A DNA stretch of 64,000 nt. Source: Chthonomonas sp. UBA2362. GTDB lineage: Bacteria; Armatimonadota; Fimbriimonadia; Fimbriimonadales; Fimbriimonadaceae. The translations under genes and the position numbers were made by a program. The notes beneath the pieces were generated by a model. It was not told the DNA's origin, made no database searches, and was given only the letters and a program-made list of their open reading frames with translations. Of the stretch, positions 15,832-25,673 are shown one piece after another (positions within the stretch are counted from its first letter, which is position 1; the number at the start of each line of letters is the position of its first letter). Location: the NCBI GenBank assembly GCA_002344135.1, contig DDTO01000011.1:1-64000 (forward strand), given 5' to 3'.

Positions 15832-18162
15832 GTGGCTCGCCGCCTGATGCCGTCGGTCGCGCTCCTCGGGGGGACCCTGCTTCTGGTCCTCGGCTCCCTC
15901 TATCCTGCGCCGGCCCAGACGAAGAAGGCGAGCAAGAAGGCGCCGCCACCAAAAGCGTCTCCCAGGTTCGAGCAGGTCGTTCGTCCGTTGGTGGAAAAGT
16001 TCTGCCTCGGATGCCACTCCGGTCCCCAGCCGGCGGGCGCCATCGACCTCAAGAAGACGGCGACGCATGCCCAGTTCCTCCAGCAGCGCGACCTCTGGGA
16101 CCGGGTCTCGCAAGCGCTGCGATCGGGCCACATGCCCCCGCCGGGACAACCCGCGCCGACTCCGGCGCAGCGCAAACAGGTCTCGGACTGGATCGACACG
16201 ACGCTGTCGGCGGATTGCGCGGTCGCCGATCCGGGAAAGGTCACGCTGCGCCGCCTCAATCGCGCCGAGTACGACAACACGATCCGCGACCTTCTCGGAA
16301 TCGACTTCAAGGCCTCCGCCGACTTTCCCTCGGACGACGTGGGACACGGATTCGACAACATCGGCGACGTCCTGTCGCTTTCCTCGCTGCTCCTCGAGAA
16401 GTACCTCTCCGCTGCCGAGGCGATCGCCGAGCGGGCGATCGTCCTGCCGGGCAAGCGGTCGTGGACCGTCGACCCCGATCGGGCTCGACTCGACGGGGGT
16501 GTTCGTGTCGGTGACTCCGGCGAATTCGGGTTCTTCTCCAACGGAGAGGTTTCCGTCTCTTTCGATCTGCCCCGCACGGGGCAATACGCTTTGAAGATCG
16601 AAGCATGGGGTCAGCAGGCGGGCCACGAGAACTGCCGCATGGAAGTCCGGGTCGATGGCAAGCCGGTTCAGGCGCCGATCGAGGTCGCCGCCACCCGGTC
16701 CAAACCGGTCTCGTACGAGGTTCCCCTGCGACTCGCCCCGCGGCAAAGGGTTGCCGTCGCCTTCGTCAACGACTACTACAAGCCGCAAGATCCCAACCCA
16801 ACTCAGCGGGATCGTAACCTTTATGTGAACGCCATCGAACTCACCGGTCCCCACGATGCCGACGGCGCCCTCCCCGCTTCGCACCGACGGATCATCAGCG
16901 CCCGACCCGAAGGGGAGGACTGGAAGCCGGCTCTTCGGAAGATCCTCGCGTCGCTCGCCAGCCGGGCCTATCGGAGGCCCGCCACACCCGAAGAAATCGA
17001 ACGCCTCGCCACGATCGGCCTACTCGCCAAGAAGAGCGGCGAGCCGTTCGAGAAGGGCGCGCGGCTCGGACTGCAGGCGATTCTAGTGTCGCCGCACTTT
17101 CTGTTCCGCGTGGAGAACCCGAAGCCCGGTCCGCTCGGTGGATACGAGGTCGCAAGCCGACTTTCCTACTTCCTGTGGTCGTCCATGCCCGATCCAGCCC
17201 TCTACGACTTGGCGGGGAAGGGAAGTCTGGCCAAGCCGGAGAATCTGGTGGCCCAGGCCCGACGAATGTTGAAGGATCCCAAGGTCGCCGCCCTCGCCGA
17301 CAATTTCGCCGGACAGTGGCTCCAACTCCGCAAACTCGAGATCGTCCTGCCGGACTCCAAACTCTTCCCCCAATTCGACGAGGCCCTGAAGGAATCGATG
17401 CGGGCCGAGACGACCTTGTTCTTCCGTCACATCGTCGCCGAAGACCGCAGCATTCTGGAGTTTCTGGACGCGACGTATTCGTTCCTGAACGACCGATTGG
17501 CGCGACATTACGGCATCGAGGGGGTCCTGGGCTCGGAGTTTCGCAAAGTCGCTTTGCCCGGCGGACGCCGCGGCGGCCTTCTGTCGCAGGCTAGCATCCT
17601 TACCGTCACCAGCAACCCGACGAGGACATCGCCGGTGAAGCGCGGGAAGTGGGTCTTGGAGAACATTCTCGGCACGCCGCCACCGCCCCCACCTCCCGGT
17701 GCCGACACCCTTCCCGACGGCGAAGGGCCGCTCACTGGCAAGACCCTTCGAGCGAAGATGGAGGAGCACCGCAAGAATCCGACGTGCGCATCCTGCCACT
17801 CCCGGATGGACCCGATCGGCTTCGGCCTCGAGAACTTCGATGCGGTCGGCGCTTGGCGCGACCGCGAGGGAGACGATGAGGTCGACGCCACCGGCCAGCT
17901 CCCCGACGGAACCCGATTCGAGGGCCCGGCATCACTCCGCGCCTACCTGGTGTCGAAGAAGGACCAGTTTGCGGGTGCGCTCGCCGAGCGAATGCTGACC
18001 TACGCGTTGGGTCGTGGTCTCACCGCGGTCGACCGCTGCCATATCGAGGCCATCGTCAAGCGATGCCGAGCCTCGGGATACCGATTCTCGGCCCTTGTCG
18101 AGGGCGTCGTTCTCTCCGAGCCGTTCCGCAAGCAGGGCACACAAACCCCGCCACCAAAGTAG
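15832..18162 (+). CDS. DUF1592 domain protein with cytochrome c-like N-terminus
   Basis: A 776-residue exported protein of the planctomycete-type DUF1587/1595/1592/1588/1585 family. After a signal peptide (hydrophobic run near residues 7-25) comes a PSCyt1-like domain with one haem c site CLGCH (C58, C61, H62). DUF1587 follows (LRRLNRAEYDNTIRDLLGI, about 140-160), then DUF1595 (SRAYRRPATPEEI, about 375-390), DUF1592 (ASRLSYFLWSSMPDP), DUF1588 with TRTSPVKRGKWVLENIL and a second CASCHSRMDPIG motif, and DUF1585 at the C-terminus. In relatives it is often paired with a DUF1552 protein; none is here, although the DUF1800 protein at the window start belongs to the same functional milieu. The role is unknown, probably periplasmic and redox-linked. 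The GTG start is supported by its TACAAT box and signal peptide. Confidence 0.88.
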   Translation: MARRLMPSVALLGGTLLLVLGSLYPAPAQTKKASKKAPPPKASPRFEQVVRPLVEKFCLGCHSGPQPAGAIDLKKTATHAQFLQQRDLWDRVSQALRSGHMPPPGQPAPTPAQRKQVSDWIDTTLSADCAVADPGKVTLRRLNRAEYDNTIRDLLGIDFKASADFPSDDVGHGFDNIGDVLSLSSLLLEKYLSAAEAIAERAIVLPGKRSWTVDPDRARLDGGVRVGDSGEFGFFSNGEVSVSFDLPRTGQYALKIEAWGQQAGHENCRMEVRVDGKPVQAPIEVAATRSKPVSYEVPLRLAPRQRVAVAFVNDYYKPQDPNPTQRDRNLYVNAIELTGPHDADGALPASHRRIISARPEGEDWKPALRKILASLASRAYRRPATPEEIERLATIGLLAKKSGEPFEKGARLGLQAILVSPHFLFRVENPKPGPLGGYEVASRLSYFLWSSMPDPALYDLAGKGSLAKPENLVAQARRMLKDPKVAALADNFAGQWLQLRKLEIVLPDSKLFPQFDEALKESMRAETTLFFRHIVAEDRSILEFLDATYSFLNDRLARHYGIEGVLGSEFRKVALPGGRRGGLLSQASILTVTSNPTRTSPVKRGKWVLENILGTPPPPPPPGADTLPDGEGPLTGKTLRAKMEEHRKNPTCASCHSRMDPIGFGLENFDAVGAWRDREGDDEVDATGQLPDGTRFEGPASLRAYLVSKKDQFAGALAERMLTYALGRGLTAVDRCHIEAIVKRCRASGYRFSALVEGVVLSEPFRKQGTQTPPPK

Positions 18163-18165
18163 AAT
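18160..18165 (+). promoter_or_regulatory. Candidate -10 box overlapping the DUF1592 stop codon
   Basis: TAGAAT begins with the TAG stop of the upstream gene and ends 7 bases before the ATG at 18173. It favours that ATG over the in-frame ATG at 18164. Confidence 0.45.
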
Positions 18166-18172
18166 GCGGCCC

Positions 18173-19015
18173 ATGGCGAAATCGAGCGTCGCCCTCAAGC
18201 CCCGAGGCCTCGGCAAGACCTCGCGCACCGACGCCTGGTGGGCGACTCCCCTGGCCACCTTCATCGTGCTGAGCACTTTCCTGGTCTACGCGACGTGGGC
18301 GGCCTTCCAGAACGCGGATTACTGGTACGGTAACTACCTTTCCCCGTTTTATTCACCTGAGGTGCTGGGCCAGTCGCCCCACCGGCTCTTCGGTCCGAAG
18401 CCGGAGTGGTGGCCGGGGTGGCTGCCCTTCTCGCCGGCGCTCCTCATCCTTCCGTTCCCCGCCCTCTTCCGCTTCACCTGCTACTACTACCGAGGAGCCT
18501 ACTACAAGGCGTTTTGGGCCGACCCGCCCGCCTGCGCGGTCTCAGAGCCGCGCAAAGGCTACACCGGCGAGCACGGGTTTCCGCTCATCATGCAGAACAT
18601 CCACCGGTACTTCCTGTACGCGGCGATCATCTTCATTTTGTTCTTGCTGCACGATGCCTGGAAGGGGTTCTGGTTCGCCGAGGAAGGCATCGGTGGGTAT
18701 AGCCCCAAGGGTCTGCACCCGTTCCCGGACGTTCCGGTGCGGTTCGGCATCGGCGTGGGATCGCTCATCCTGCTCACGAATGTCGTGCTCCTTGGGCTCT
18801 ATACCTTCTCGTGCCACTCTTTCCGGCACCTCGTTGGCGGACGGCGAAAGCTGCTCAGTGCAAAGCCGATGTCGCTCAGGTGCTACACGTGTGTCAGCGG
18901 GCTGAACAAGAAGCACATGCTCTTCGCATGGTGCAGCCTGTTTTCGGTCATGATCGCCGACCTGTATGTTCGCCTTTGTGCGGCGGGGGTGATTCGTGAC
19001 TTCCGGTTCTTCTAA
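18173..19015 (+). CDS. Multi-pass membrane protein, possible quinone/haem-linked anchor
   Basis: A 280-residue membrane protein with about five hydrophobic helices (near residues 25-45, 82-102, 138-158, 186-208 and 248-270). Between them are aromatic-rich loops such as [14 protein letters not shown]. Conserved-looking histidines lie next to helices in [27 protein letters not shown] and NKKHMLFAW, as expected for a haem b or quinone-binding anchor. From memory it resembles the membrane proteins found beside succinate dehydrogenase flavoprotein genes in some actinobacteria and acidobacteria, but no dehydrogenase subunit is adjacent here, so the role is only suggested. The stop overlaps the convergent acs stop by four bases. 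Confidence 0.6.
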   Translation: MAKSSVALKPRGLGKTSRTDAWWATPLATFIVLSTFLVYATWAAFQNADYWYGNYLSPFYSPEVLGQSPHRLFGPKPEWWPGWLPFSPALLILPFPALFRFTCYYYRGAYYKAFWADPPACAVSEPRKGYTGEHGFPLIMQNIHRYFLYAAIIFILFLLHDAWKGFWFAEEGIGGYSPKGLHPFPDVPVRFGIGVGSLILLTNVVLLGLYTFSCHSFRHLVGGRRKLLSAKPMSLRCYTCVSGLNKKHMLFAWCSLFSVMIADLYVRLCAAGVIRDFRFF

Positions 19016-21072
19016 CCCTCTTCCGACTCGTACTTCTCGCGGAGCGCGTTGACGACGGCGGGGTCGGCCAGGGTCGTGGTGTCGCCCAGGGCTCGGCCCT
19101 CGGCGACGTCTCGCAGGAGCCGCCGCATGATCTTGCCGCTTCGCGTCTTGGGCAGTTCTGCGGTGATGATCACGTCGTCTGGGCGCGCGATCGCGCCGAT
19201 CTTGGCCGCACAGTGAGCCTTCAGTTCGGCGATGAGGCCGTCGGATTCGTATCGGATCTCGCTTCGGATGATGACGAAGGCGGCGATGGCTTGGCCTTTG
19301 ACGTCGTGCGACTTACCGATGACTGCCGCTTCGGCGACCGCATGATGGTCCACGAGCGCGCTCTCGACCTCCATCGTGCTTATGTTGTGACCAGCGACGA
19401 GCATCACGTCGTCCACCCGGCCTAGAAGCCAGAAGTAGCCCTCGTGGTCGACCTTCGCCCCGTCGCCGGGGAAGTACCGGCCTGGAAAGCGCTTCCAGTA
19501 AACGTCGAAAAACCGCTCGGGATCGCGCCAGATGCCGCGCGTCATCGAAGGCCAGGGGTCGAGGATGGCGAGGTATCCGCCGACTGCCGGCCCGGTCGTC
19601 GGAGCGTCGCTGCCGCTCGCACAGGAGTAGTAGCCCAGGGCGCCCTGGACCGGAGTTACATCGTTGCCCGCTTCGTCGATAATGGCGGCGCGGATCGCGG
19701 GGAACGGCTGAGTAGCGCTACCCGGCTTGGTCGTCGTGATTCCCGGGAGTGGTGTAATCAGAATCGAGCCGGTCTCGGTCTGCCACCACGTGTCGACGAT
19801 CGGGCACCGTCCGCCGCCGATGACCTCGTGGTACCACATCCACGCCTCCGGATTGATCGGCTCGCCGACCGAACCGAGCAGCCTCAACGATGAGAGATCG
19901 CAGCGTTTCGGATAGGCATCCCCCCACTTCATAAATGTCCGGATCGCGGTCGGGGCGGTGTAGAGGACCGTCACGCCATGCCGCTCGACGATCCGCCAGA
20001 AGCGGTCTTTGTCCGGCGCATCGGGAGCCCCTTCGTAGATCACCACCTGCGCTCCGTTGGCCAACGGGCCGTAGACGACGTAGCTATGGCCGGTCACCCA
20101 GCCGCAGTCCGCCGTGCACCAGAAGACGTCGTCGTCTTTGAGGTCGAACACCCATTTCGTGGTCGCCGCTACCCCCGTCAGGTAGCCGCCGGTCGTGTGG
20201 ACGATGCCCTTCGGTTTCCCCGTCGAGCCGCTGGTGTAGAGAATGAAGAGCAAGTCCTCGCTGTCCATCGGCTCGCAGTCGCAGACGTCGCTTTGTCGCG
20301 ACACGATATCGGCCCACCGAACGTCGCGACCTTCTTGCCAAGCGCCGCGGTCGTACTCGGGAGTCGCCAGCCCGTTCGTGATGGTTCCTGGCGCGCCGGC
20401 GCGTTCGAGAACCAGCACCCTTTCGATGGACGGGCAACCCAGATCGAGCGCTTGGTCAACGATCTTCTTTAGGGGCACGACTCCGCCCCTTCGCCAGCCG
20501 CCATCCGCGGTAATCAGGACCTTGGCTTCCGCGTCGTTGATCCGCTCTTGGAGCGAGTCGGCGCTAAAGCCCCCGAAGACCACCGAATGGGCTGCTCCGA
20601 TTCTCGCGCAGGCCAGCATGGTCATCGCCAGTTCGGGGACCATCGGCATGTATATGCAAACACGGTCGCCGTGTTGCACTCCCAGTTCCTTTAGTGCATT
20701 GGCGATCTTCGAGACCTCGATGAGGATCTCGCCGTAGGTGATCGTCCGGGAGTCGCCTGGCTCCCCCTCCCAGATAAAGGCAGTTCGGAGCGCGTTGCCC
20801 GCCTCGACGTGCCGATCGATACAGTTGTAGCAGGCGTTTAGTTTGCCGCCCACGAACCACTTCGCATCAGGCAAGTTCCATTCCAGGACGGTGTGCCACC
20901 TCTGGAACCAGTGCAGCGAGTCGGCCCACTTCGCCCAAAAGGCCTGGGGGTCGCGCAGCGCTTCGGAGTAGATTCCGGGGTCGTTCACGTTGGCGCGTGC
21001 GGCGAATTCCGGCGACGGCGGAAATGAGCGGCTCTCTTCGAGCAAGGTATCGATCGTCCTGGACATTATCAT
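19012..21072 (-). CDS. acs: Acetyl-CoA synthetase
   Basis: AMP-forming acetyl-CoA synthetase, about 686 residues, which converts acetate, ATP and CoA to acetyl-CoA. The family core is complete: [17 protein letters not shown], the adenylation loop [30 protein letters not shown], the hinge region [19 protein letters not shown] and the C-terminal acetylatable lysine motif [10 protein letters not shown]. The ATG at 21072 is used; an upstream ATG at 21099 preceded by TAAAAT (21111-21116 on the minus strand) is an alternative and adds nine residues. A nonconserved stretch replaces the usual C-terminus only in the last few residues. It reads divergently from the small gene at 21140 and converges with the membrane protein gene. 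Confidence 0.95.
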   Translation of the reverse strand: MIMSRTIDTLLEESRSFPPSPEFAARANVNDPGIYSEALRDPQAFWAKWADSLHWFQRWHTVLEWNLPDAKWFVGGKLNACYNCIDRHVEAGNALRTAFIWEGEPGDSRTITYGEILIEVSKIANALKELGVQHGDRVCIYMPMVPELAMTMLACARIGAAHSVVFGGFSADSLQERINDAEAKVLITADGGWRRGGVVPLKKIVDQALDLGCPSIERVLVLERAGAPGTITNGLATPEYDRGAWQEGRDVRWADIVSRQSDVCDCEPMDSEDLLFILYTSGSTGKPKGIVHTTGGYLTGVAATTKWVFDLKDDDVFWCTADCGWVTGHSYVVYGPLANGAQVVIYEGAPDAPDKDRFWRIVERHGVTVLYTAPTAIRTFMKWGDAYPKRCDLSSLRLLGSVGEPINPEAWMWYHEVIGGGRCPIVDTWWQTETGSILITPLPGITTTKPGSATQPFPAIRAAIIDEAGNDVTPVQGALGYYSCASGSDAPTTGPAVGGYLAILDPWPSMTRGIWRDPERFFDVYWKRFPGRYFPGDGAKVDHEGYFWLLGRVDDVMLVAGHNISTMEVESALVDHHAVAEAAVIGKSHDVKGQAIAAFVIIRSEIRYESDGLIAELKAHCAAKIGAIARPDDVIITAELPKTRSGKIMRRLLRDVAEGRALGDTTTLADPAVVNALREKYESEEG

Positions 21073-21139
21073 TGTCGCCTGGCCCCAACGGGCAGGCATC
21101 TCCGGGCGCGATTTTAGCGTATGCTTCGCGGCAATCGTC

Positions 21140-21643
21140 ATGGTGTTGAGGGTCGAGCTCGATCGGTTTCCCGAGGAGGTGGCCGCCCGCCTGTCTTCGC
21201 GAGCGGCGTATCTGTCCCGAAACGGGGTCGGCACGGTGGTTACTGCGTGCGATCCCGATAAGCCGCTCCTTATCGTTGCGGCAACCCGGAAGCCCGTCGA
21301 CGAGGCCCGGCAGCAGCTCAAGGCTGCCGGCATGGAACCCATCGACGGGCGCTGGGAGGATCGCGACGAAGTGAGCGAGCAAGCCTCGTCGCACGCCTGG
21401 ATCGCAGCCGTTGCCTACCGAACGCGAGAGCTGAAATCGGGGCTTTGGGTGGACGCCTATGACCACCAGCCGACCCCGGCCGAAATCGTCAAGCGGCTCT
21501 ACGAAGAGTTTCGTGAAAGCGGCGAACTCGCTGAGGTCGCCTTCGAAGAGTTCATGAAGCTCGCTGTCCCCACCGTCGTCGTCGTCGGTCCCGAGGAGAT
21601 TCAGCGCTATGTCGAGCGCAATGCCACCGGCGAGGGCTGCTGA
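21140..21643 (+). CDS. Hypothetical protein
   Basis: A 167-residue soluble, acidic protein that I do not recognise. It has no signal peptide or membrane segment. Visible elements are an alpha/beta start ([20 protein letters not shown]), a strand LLIVAATRK followed by a helix, and a C-terminal helix-strand pair with [17 protein letters not shown]. The start is uncertain: the ATG at 21140 begins just before the first predicted strand, and longer readings extend into the acs promoter area. It is transcribed divergently from acs, with 67 bases between the start codons, and converges on the subtilase gene. Confidence 0.55.
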   Translation: MVLRVELDRFPEEVAARLSSRAAYLSRNGVGTVVTACDPDKPLLIVAATRKPVDEARQQLKAAGMEPIDGRWEDRDEVSEQASSHAWIAAVAYRTRELKSGLWVDAYDHQPTPAEIVKRLYEEFRESGELAEVAFEEFMKLAVPTVVVVGPEEIQRYVERNATGEGC

Positions 21644-21675
21644 ACCGGTGTCCGGATCCCATCAGTGGATATTCG

Positions 21676-23418
21676 TCAATCGCCGACTCGACCGAAGTTC
21701 ATGCTGAGAATCGCAAAGTCGCCGATGTCCACCACTTCGTCACCGCTCAGGTCCGCCCTCGCGTCCCAGCCTGGCTCACCTGGAGCCGTACCGAAGGCGA
21801 TCGACACTAGCGAGTAGTCGCCGATATCGACCTCGTTGTCGCCGTTGCAGTCTCCGTTCGTCAACTCGAACGACAAGTTCGAAACATTCGCAACGCCGAG
21901 GACAACGGGCGCTGGCCATCGCTGTGCCAGCCAGTGCTGCCCTTGCACAACCACCTCGTGCGGCCCCGATAAGCTCGTATCGACCACGAACTCGCCGCTC
22001 GGCCCCAGCGGGACTCCGCTCCACTGCTCAACGGATTGTTCGTTGCTCAGAAACGTTATCGTCACCGTTTCATCCGTCGGGTTGCCCTCCCAATCCAGCA
22101 GCTCCACCGTGCCCCGAACTTCGACTCGCAAGGCCCTGATCGATCGGTCGATGTTCAGCCTCCCCGCTATCGAGAGCCCGGCAAGGCTGGGAATGCGGTC
22201 AGCCTGAGCGCGGATGCGCTCGCGAATCTGGATCGGACTCTCGCTCGGGAACTGCGAAACGAGGAGTGCTGCCGCTCCTGCGACGTGGGGTGTCGCCATG
22301 CTCGTACCGCTCCCTAGCAGGTAAAAGTTCACTGGATAAGTGCTAAGAATATCCACTCCCGGCGCGAAGAGATCGACGCTCTTTGCGCCATAGTTCGAGA
22401 ATCCGGCCTTGTTGTCGTTTCTATCGCTGGCGCCGACTGCAATGACGTTATCAAGTAGCGGAGAGAACCCCGCAGGAAACAACGGCGTAAGGTCCGAGTT
22501 CTGACCATTGTTGCCGGCCCCTGCGACGAAGACGATTCCAGCGTTTTGCGCACGCCTTATGGCCTCCAACAGGATGGCGCTTTGCACGTTGAACGCGTAG
22601 GAATTGCTCATGATGCGAGCGCCGTTCTGTCGCGCATAGTCGATGGCGAGAACCGCGTTCGTGATGAGGCCTTGCCCCGAAGCGTTGAAAGCCTTGATGG
22701 CGATGAGAGTGACGTTCCAGCAGATTCCGGTGACACCGATGCCGTTATTCCCCGCGGCGCCGATCGTTCCCGAGCAGTGGGTGCCATGACCATGGTCGTC
22801 GGCAGGATTGCCGTCGTTGTTGACGAAGTCGTAGCCATGGATGTCGTCGATACGGCCGTTACCATCGTCGTCAATTCCATTATTCGGGATCTCCCCGGGA
22901 TTCACCCAGATGTTGGGGCTCAGGTCCACGTGATTGTAGGAAACGCCAGTGTCGATCACGGCGACTTTCAATTGGGGATTGCCTCGCTGAATATCCCAGG
23001 CTCCCGTGGCGTGGATGTCTGCCCCGGCCAAGCCGCCGCTCTGACCGGTGTTCCTCAGGCCCCACATTTCGGGAAAGCGCGGATCGTTCGGAATCGTTTC
23101 GAGAACGTGCCCGATCCAGTCGGGTTCGGCGATGCGAACCAGGTGACTCGCGCGAAGTCGCGCCACGGCCTCACCGATATCGACCAGGGTCGGCGAAACC
23201 AGCCTCGCAAAGTAGGGGCTGTCGACGCGCGGGTCCAGCTCGAATCCAAGCGAAGCGACGAGGCGGGCACGATCGCGGGGCGACGCTTCGGGAGCAAACT
23301 CCACAAGGACGACTCCAGGAGCATAGGTTGGAAAGTCGGCGCTTGCCAGCGGCGAGAGAGCGAACAGGCCGAAGCACCACAAGAGTAACGTCGGCGCCGC
23401 GGAGGTTCGACTGCGCAT
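21676..23418 (-). CDS. Secreted S8 subtilisin-like protease with C-terminal dockerin repeats
   Basis: A 580-residue exported serine protease. It has a signal peptide (LLLWCFGLFALSPLASA) and an inhibitor-like propeptide (about 30-110), then a subtilase domain with the complete triad: D156 in VAVIDTGVS, H211 in HGHGTHCSG, and S373 in GSGTSMATPHVAG. An acidic insert GIDDDGNGRIDD (about 181-192) looks calcium-binding. After residue 430 comes a small beta-sandwich ending in QGQHWLAQRW. Two dockerin type I repeats follow, NGDCNGDNEVDIGDYSLVS and ADLSGDEVVDIGDFAILS. The same sandwich-plus-dockerin tail occurs in two other proteins of this window, and a fourth has the dockerin part, so it may be a surface-sorting or assembly module. 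No cohesin is present here. Confidence 0.9.
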   Translation of the reverse strand: MRSRTSAAPTLLLWCFGLFALSPLASADFPTYAPGVVLVEFAPEASPRDRARLVASLGFELDPRVDSPYFARLVSPTLVDIGEAVARLRASHLVRIAEPDWIGHVLETIPNDPRFPEMWGLRNTGQSGGLAGADIHATGAWDIQRGNPQLKVAVIDTGVSYNHVDLSPNIWVNPGEIPNNGIDDDGNGRIDDIHGYDFVNNDGNPADDHGHGTHCSGTIGAAGNNGIGVTGICWNVTLIAIKAFNASGQGLITNAVLAIDYARQNGARIMSNSYAFNVQSAILLEAIRRAQNAGIVFVAGAGNNGQNSDLTPLFPAGFSPLLDNVIAVGASDRNDNKAGFSNYGAKSVDLFAPGVDILSTYPVNFYLLGSGTSMATPHVAGAAALLVSQFPSESPIQIRERIRAQADRIPSLAGLSIAGRLNIDRSIRALRVEVRGTVELLDWEGNPTDETVTITFLSNEQSVEQWSGVPLGPSGEFVVDTSLSGPHEVVVQGQHWLAQRWPAPVVLGVANVSNLSFELTNGDCNGDNEVDIGDYSLVSIAFGTAPGEPGWDARADLSGDEVVDIGDFAILSMNFGRVGD

Positions 23419-23515
23419 GGGTCTTAGTCCAAGGGGTCAGAAGCATTGTTCCGCGATGGTCACCGGAAAAGTCCCAGAGTTGGGTCGAGGTTCCGGGAAG
23501 GATCCCGGGTTGCGG

Positions 23516-23521
23516 TAGAAT
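23516..23521 (+). promoter_or_regulatory. Candidate -10 box of pdhAB
   Basis: TAGAAT lies 77 bases before the GTG of pdhA, giving a conventional leader of about 70 bases with a ribosome site, unlike the leaderless neighbours. Confidence 0.4.
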
Positions 23522-23587
23522 GAAGGTTCGGCACCTCGAGTGAACAACGGCGTTTCTCCTGAGGCCTTCCCACACCGATCGTGGCAA

Positions 23588-23593
23588 GAGGAG
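23588..23593 (+). promoter_or_regulatory. Shine-Dalgarno that sets the pdhA start
   Basis: GAGGAG stands 5 bases before the GTG at 23599. It supports that start over the in-frame GTG at 23581, which has no such site. Confidence 0.65.
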
Positions 23594-23598
23594 AATTC

Positions 23599-24615
23599 GT
23601 GGCAAAACAAGCGAACGTCAAACTCGCCGCCTCACCCGCGCAACTCGAACAGTTCTACCGCGAGATGCTGCAGATCCGGCGGTTCGAGGAGAAGTGCAAT
23701 CAGGTTTACCGTGCCGGCAAAGCCGGCGGATACCTTCACGTGTACATCGGCATGGAAGCGACCGCCGTCGGGTGGCTCGATGCGATTCGGAAAGGATACG
23801 ACTACATCATCGCAGCCTATCGCGATCATGCCTTCCCGCTCCTGCTCGGATCCGACCCCGTCGCGACGATGGCCGAGATCATGGGTCGCAAGGGCGGTAT
23901 GAGCGCCGGCAAGGGAGGCTCGATGCACCTCTACGACTATGAGCGTGGCTTCTTCGGCGGCTGGGGCATCGTCGGGGGACACACGCCCCTCGGGGCGGGG
24001 CTCGCGTTCGCCGCGAAGTATCGCGGCGAAGACCGCATCACGCTGTGTTTCCTCGGCGACGGAGCCGCCAACGCGGGGGTCTTCTTCGAGACACTCAACA
24101 TGGCCGGCCTCTGGGACCTGCCCGTCATCTTCATCATCGAGAACAACGAATTCGCGATGGGGACGCGCATCGAGTATCACGCCGCTGACACCGAGCTTTG
24201 GAAGCGCGGCCTTCCCTTCGGTATCGAGAGCGAGCGACTCGACGGAATGGATGTGCTCAAGGTCCGCGAGGACGCCAAGCGCATCGTCGATTGGGTTAGA
24301 AAGAACCAGAGACCCTACGTCGTCGAAGTCATGAACTACCGATTCGCAGGCCACGGCGCCGCCGACAATGACCAGAGCCTCTATCGCACGCAGGAAGAAG
24401 TCGAAAAGGCCAAGCAGCGGGACCCGATCGCTCTTCTGGAAGCCTACATCCGCGCCAACAATGTGATGACCGAAGAGAAGATGGAGGCCATCCAGGCCGA
24501 GTGCGAAGACTGGGCCGAACGGGTCACTGAAGAGGCCGACGCGTCGCCCCATCCCGATCCCGCCGAAGTCTACGACCACGTCTATACCGACCTGATGCCG
24601 GAGGAGGGCCACTAG
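23599..24615 (+). CDS. pdhA: Pyruvate dehydrogenase E1 component, alpha subunit
   Basis: The 338-residue alpha subunit of a two-chain, thiamine-diphosphate-dependent 2-oxoacid dehydrogenase. Typical elements are REMLQIRRFEEKCNQVY, GGYLHVYIGMEATAVG, YRDHAFPLLLG, the active-site loop KGGSMHLYDYERGFFGG, and the ThDP/Mg motif GDGAANAGVFFETLN followed by IIENNEFAMGT. The HGAADN motif near the C-terminus marks the phosphorylation-loop region of the family. Substrate preference for pyruvate rather than acetoin or branched-chain acids is inferred from overall similarity. The stop abuts the ATG of pdhB with no gap. No E2 or E3 gene follows, so the complex must be completed from elsewhere. Confidence 0.92.
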   Translation: MAKQANVKLAASPAQLEQFYREMLQIRRFEEKCNQVYRAGKAGGYLHVYIGMEATAVGWLDAIRKGYDYIIAAYRDHAFPLLLGSDPVATMAEIMGRKGGMSAGKGGSMHLYDYERGFFGGWGIVGGHTPLGAGLAFAAKYRGEDRITLCFLGDGAANAGVFFETLNMAGLWDLPVIFIIENNEFAMGTRIEYHAADTELWKRGLPFGIESERLDGMDVLKVREDAKRIVDWVRKNQRPYVVEVMNYRFAGHGAADNDQSLYRTQEEVEKAKQRDPIALLEAYIRANNVMTEEKMEAIQAECEDWAERVTEEADASPHPDPAEVYDHVYTDLMPEEGH

Positions 24616-25596
24616 ATGAGCGCGACCACCATGACCTATCGCGATGCTGTGCGGCAGTCGCTCATCGACGAGATCGAGCGCGACGGGGACGTCTTCCTCA
24701 TGGGCGAGGACATCGGGCGCTATCAGGGCACGTTCCGGGTCACCCAGGGCCTGTTCGACCGGTTCAAAGAAACCCGCGTCCTCGACACCCCCATTTCCGA
24801 GCCGGGCATCGTGGGCATTGCCATCGGTGCGGCCATGACCGGCCTTCGCCCGGTCGTCGAGATGATGACCATGTCGTTTTCGATCCTGGCCCTCGATCAG
24901 ATCATCAACCACGCGGCGAAGATCCACTACATGACCGGCGGCCAGATTTCGGTACCCCTCGTCGTGCGCGGTCCCGGCGGCGCGGCTAACCAACTGAGTG
25001 CTCAGCACAGCCACTCGCTCGAAGGCTGGTACGCCCACTGTCCCGGTCTCAAAGTCGTCGCCCCGAGTACGCCCGCCGATGCGCGCGGCATGCTCAAAAC
25101 CGCCATCCGCGACGATAACCCCGTCATCTTCACCGAAAACCCAGGGCTCTATGCCATCAAGGGCGAAGTGCCCGACGATCCCGACTTCACCTTGCCCTTC
25201 GGCAAGGCGGCGATTGCGCGAGAGGGGAGCGACGTCTCACTCATCGCCTATAGTCGTATGACCCACGTCTGCCTGCACGCCGCCGAACTGCTCGAGAAAG
25301 ACGGTGTTTCCGCGGAGGTGGTCGATGTCCGCTCACTTCTGCCACTCGACACGGAGACGATTTTCGCTTCGGTCCGCAAGACGAACCGGGCGGTCGTGGT
25401 GTACGAGGACTGGAAGTCGGGCGGCTTCGGCGCTGAGATCGCCTCGCGCATCGGGGAGGATTGTTTCGACGATCTCGACGCACCGGTCGGGCGCGTGGGT
25501 GGCCTCAACGTCCCCATGCCCTATTCGCGGGTGCTCGAGCTCGAGTGCATCCCGAACGAGCAAAACGTGCTTGATGCAGTACGGCGTTTGGGATAA
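24616..25596 (+). CDS. pdhB: Pyruvate dehydrogenase E1 component, beta subunit
   Basis: The 326-residue beta partner of the preceding alpha subunit. It begins with the family pattern TYRDAVRQSLIDEIERDGDVFLMGEDIG and contains the thiamine-binding and interface segments DTPISEPGIVGIAIGAA, MTMSFSILALDQIINHAAK, and the QHSHSLEGWYAHCPGLKVV loop with the conserved histidines. The transketolase C-terminal domain shows AEVVDVRSLLPLD and the late GGLNVPMPYSRVLE. The length is standard. Translation is probably coupled to pdhA. A conserved hairpin element begins two bases after the stop, and grpE follows. Confidence 0.93.
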   Translation: MSATTMTYRDAVRQSLIDEIERDGDVFLMGEDIGRYQGTFRVTQGLFDRFKETRVLDTPISEPGIVGIAIGAAMTGLRPVVEMMTMSFSILALDQIINHAAKIHYMTGGQISVPLVVRGPGGAANQLSAQHSHSLEGWYAHCPGLKVVAPSTPADARGMLKTAIRDDNPVIFTENPGLYAIKGEVPDDPDFTLPFGKAAIAREGSDVSLIAYSRMTHVCLHAAELLEKDGVSAEVVDVRSLLPLDTETIFASVRKTNRAVVVYEDWKSGGFGAEIASRIGEDCFDDLDAPVGRVGGLNVPMPYSRVLELECIPNEQNVLDAVRRLG

Positions 25597-25597
25597 G

Positions 25598-25627
25598 TTT
25601 GGAGTGCGCGGGCTTGACCGCGCTTTC
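25598..25627 (+). repeat. Dispersed hairpin element, copy A
   Basis: The element starts two bases after the pdhB stop. A TTTGGAGT flank leads into the stem GCGCGG (25606-25611), the loop GCTTGA and CCGCGC (25618-25623), then CTTTC context. The same element recurs at 58887 and, inverted, at 56626. It may act as a terminator or REP-type sequence. Confidence 0.6.
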
Positions 25628-25652
25628 GTACTGAAGGCTTCAATCGAAGGGG

Positions 25653-25658
25653 TAAAAT
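25653..25658 (+). promoter_or_regulatory. Candidate -10 box of grpE-glmM
   Basis: TAAAAT ends 15 bases before the grpE ATG at 25674, predicting a leader of about 8 bases with no clear ribosome site. Confidence 0.45.
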
Positions 25659-25673
25659 TGGATTCCGATCCCC

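Noticed and set aside
15394..18162. Mobile element insertion explaining the repeats upstream of the DUF1592 gene
   Set aside because: No transposase, terminal inverted repeats with target duplication, or break in gene content is visible.
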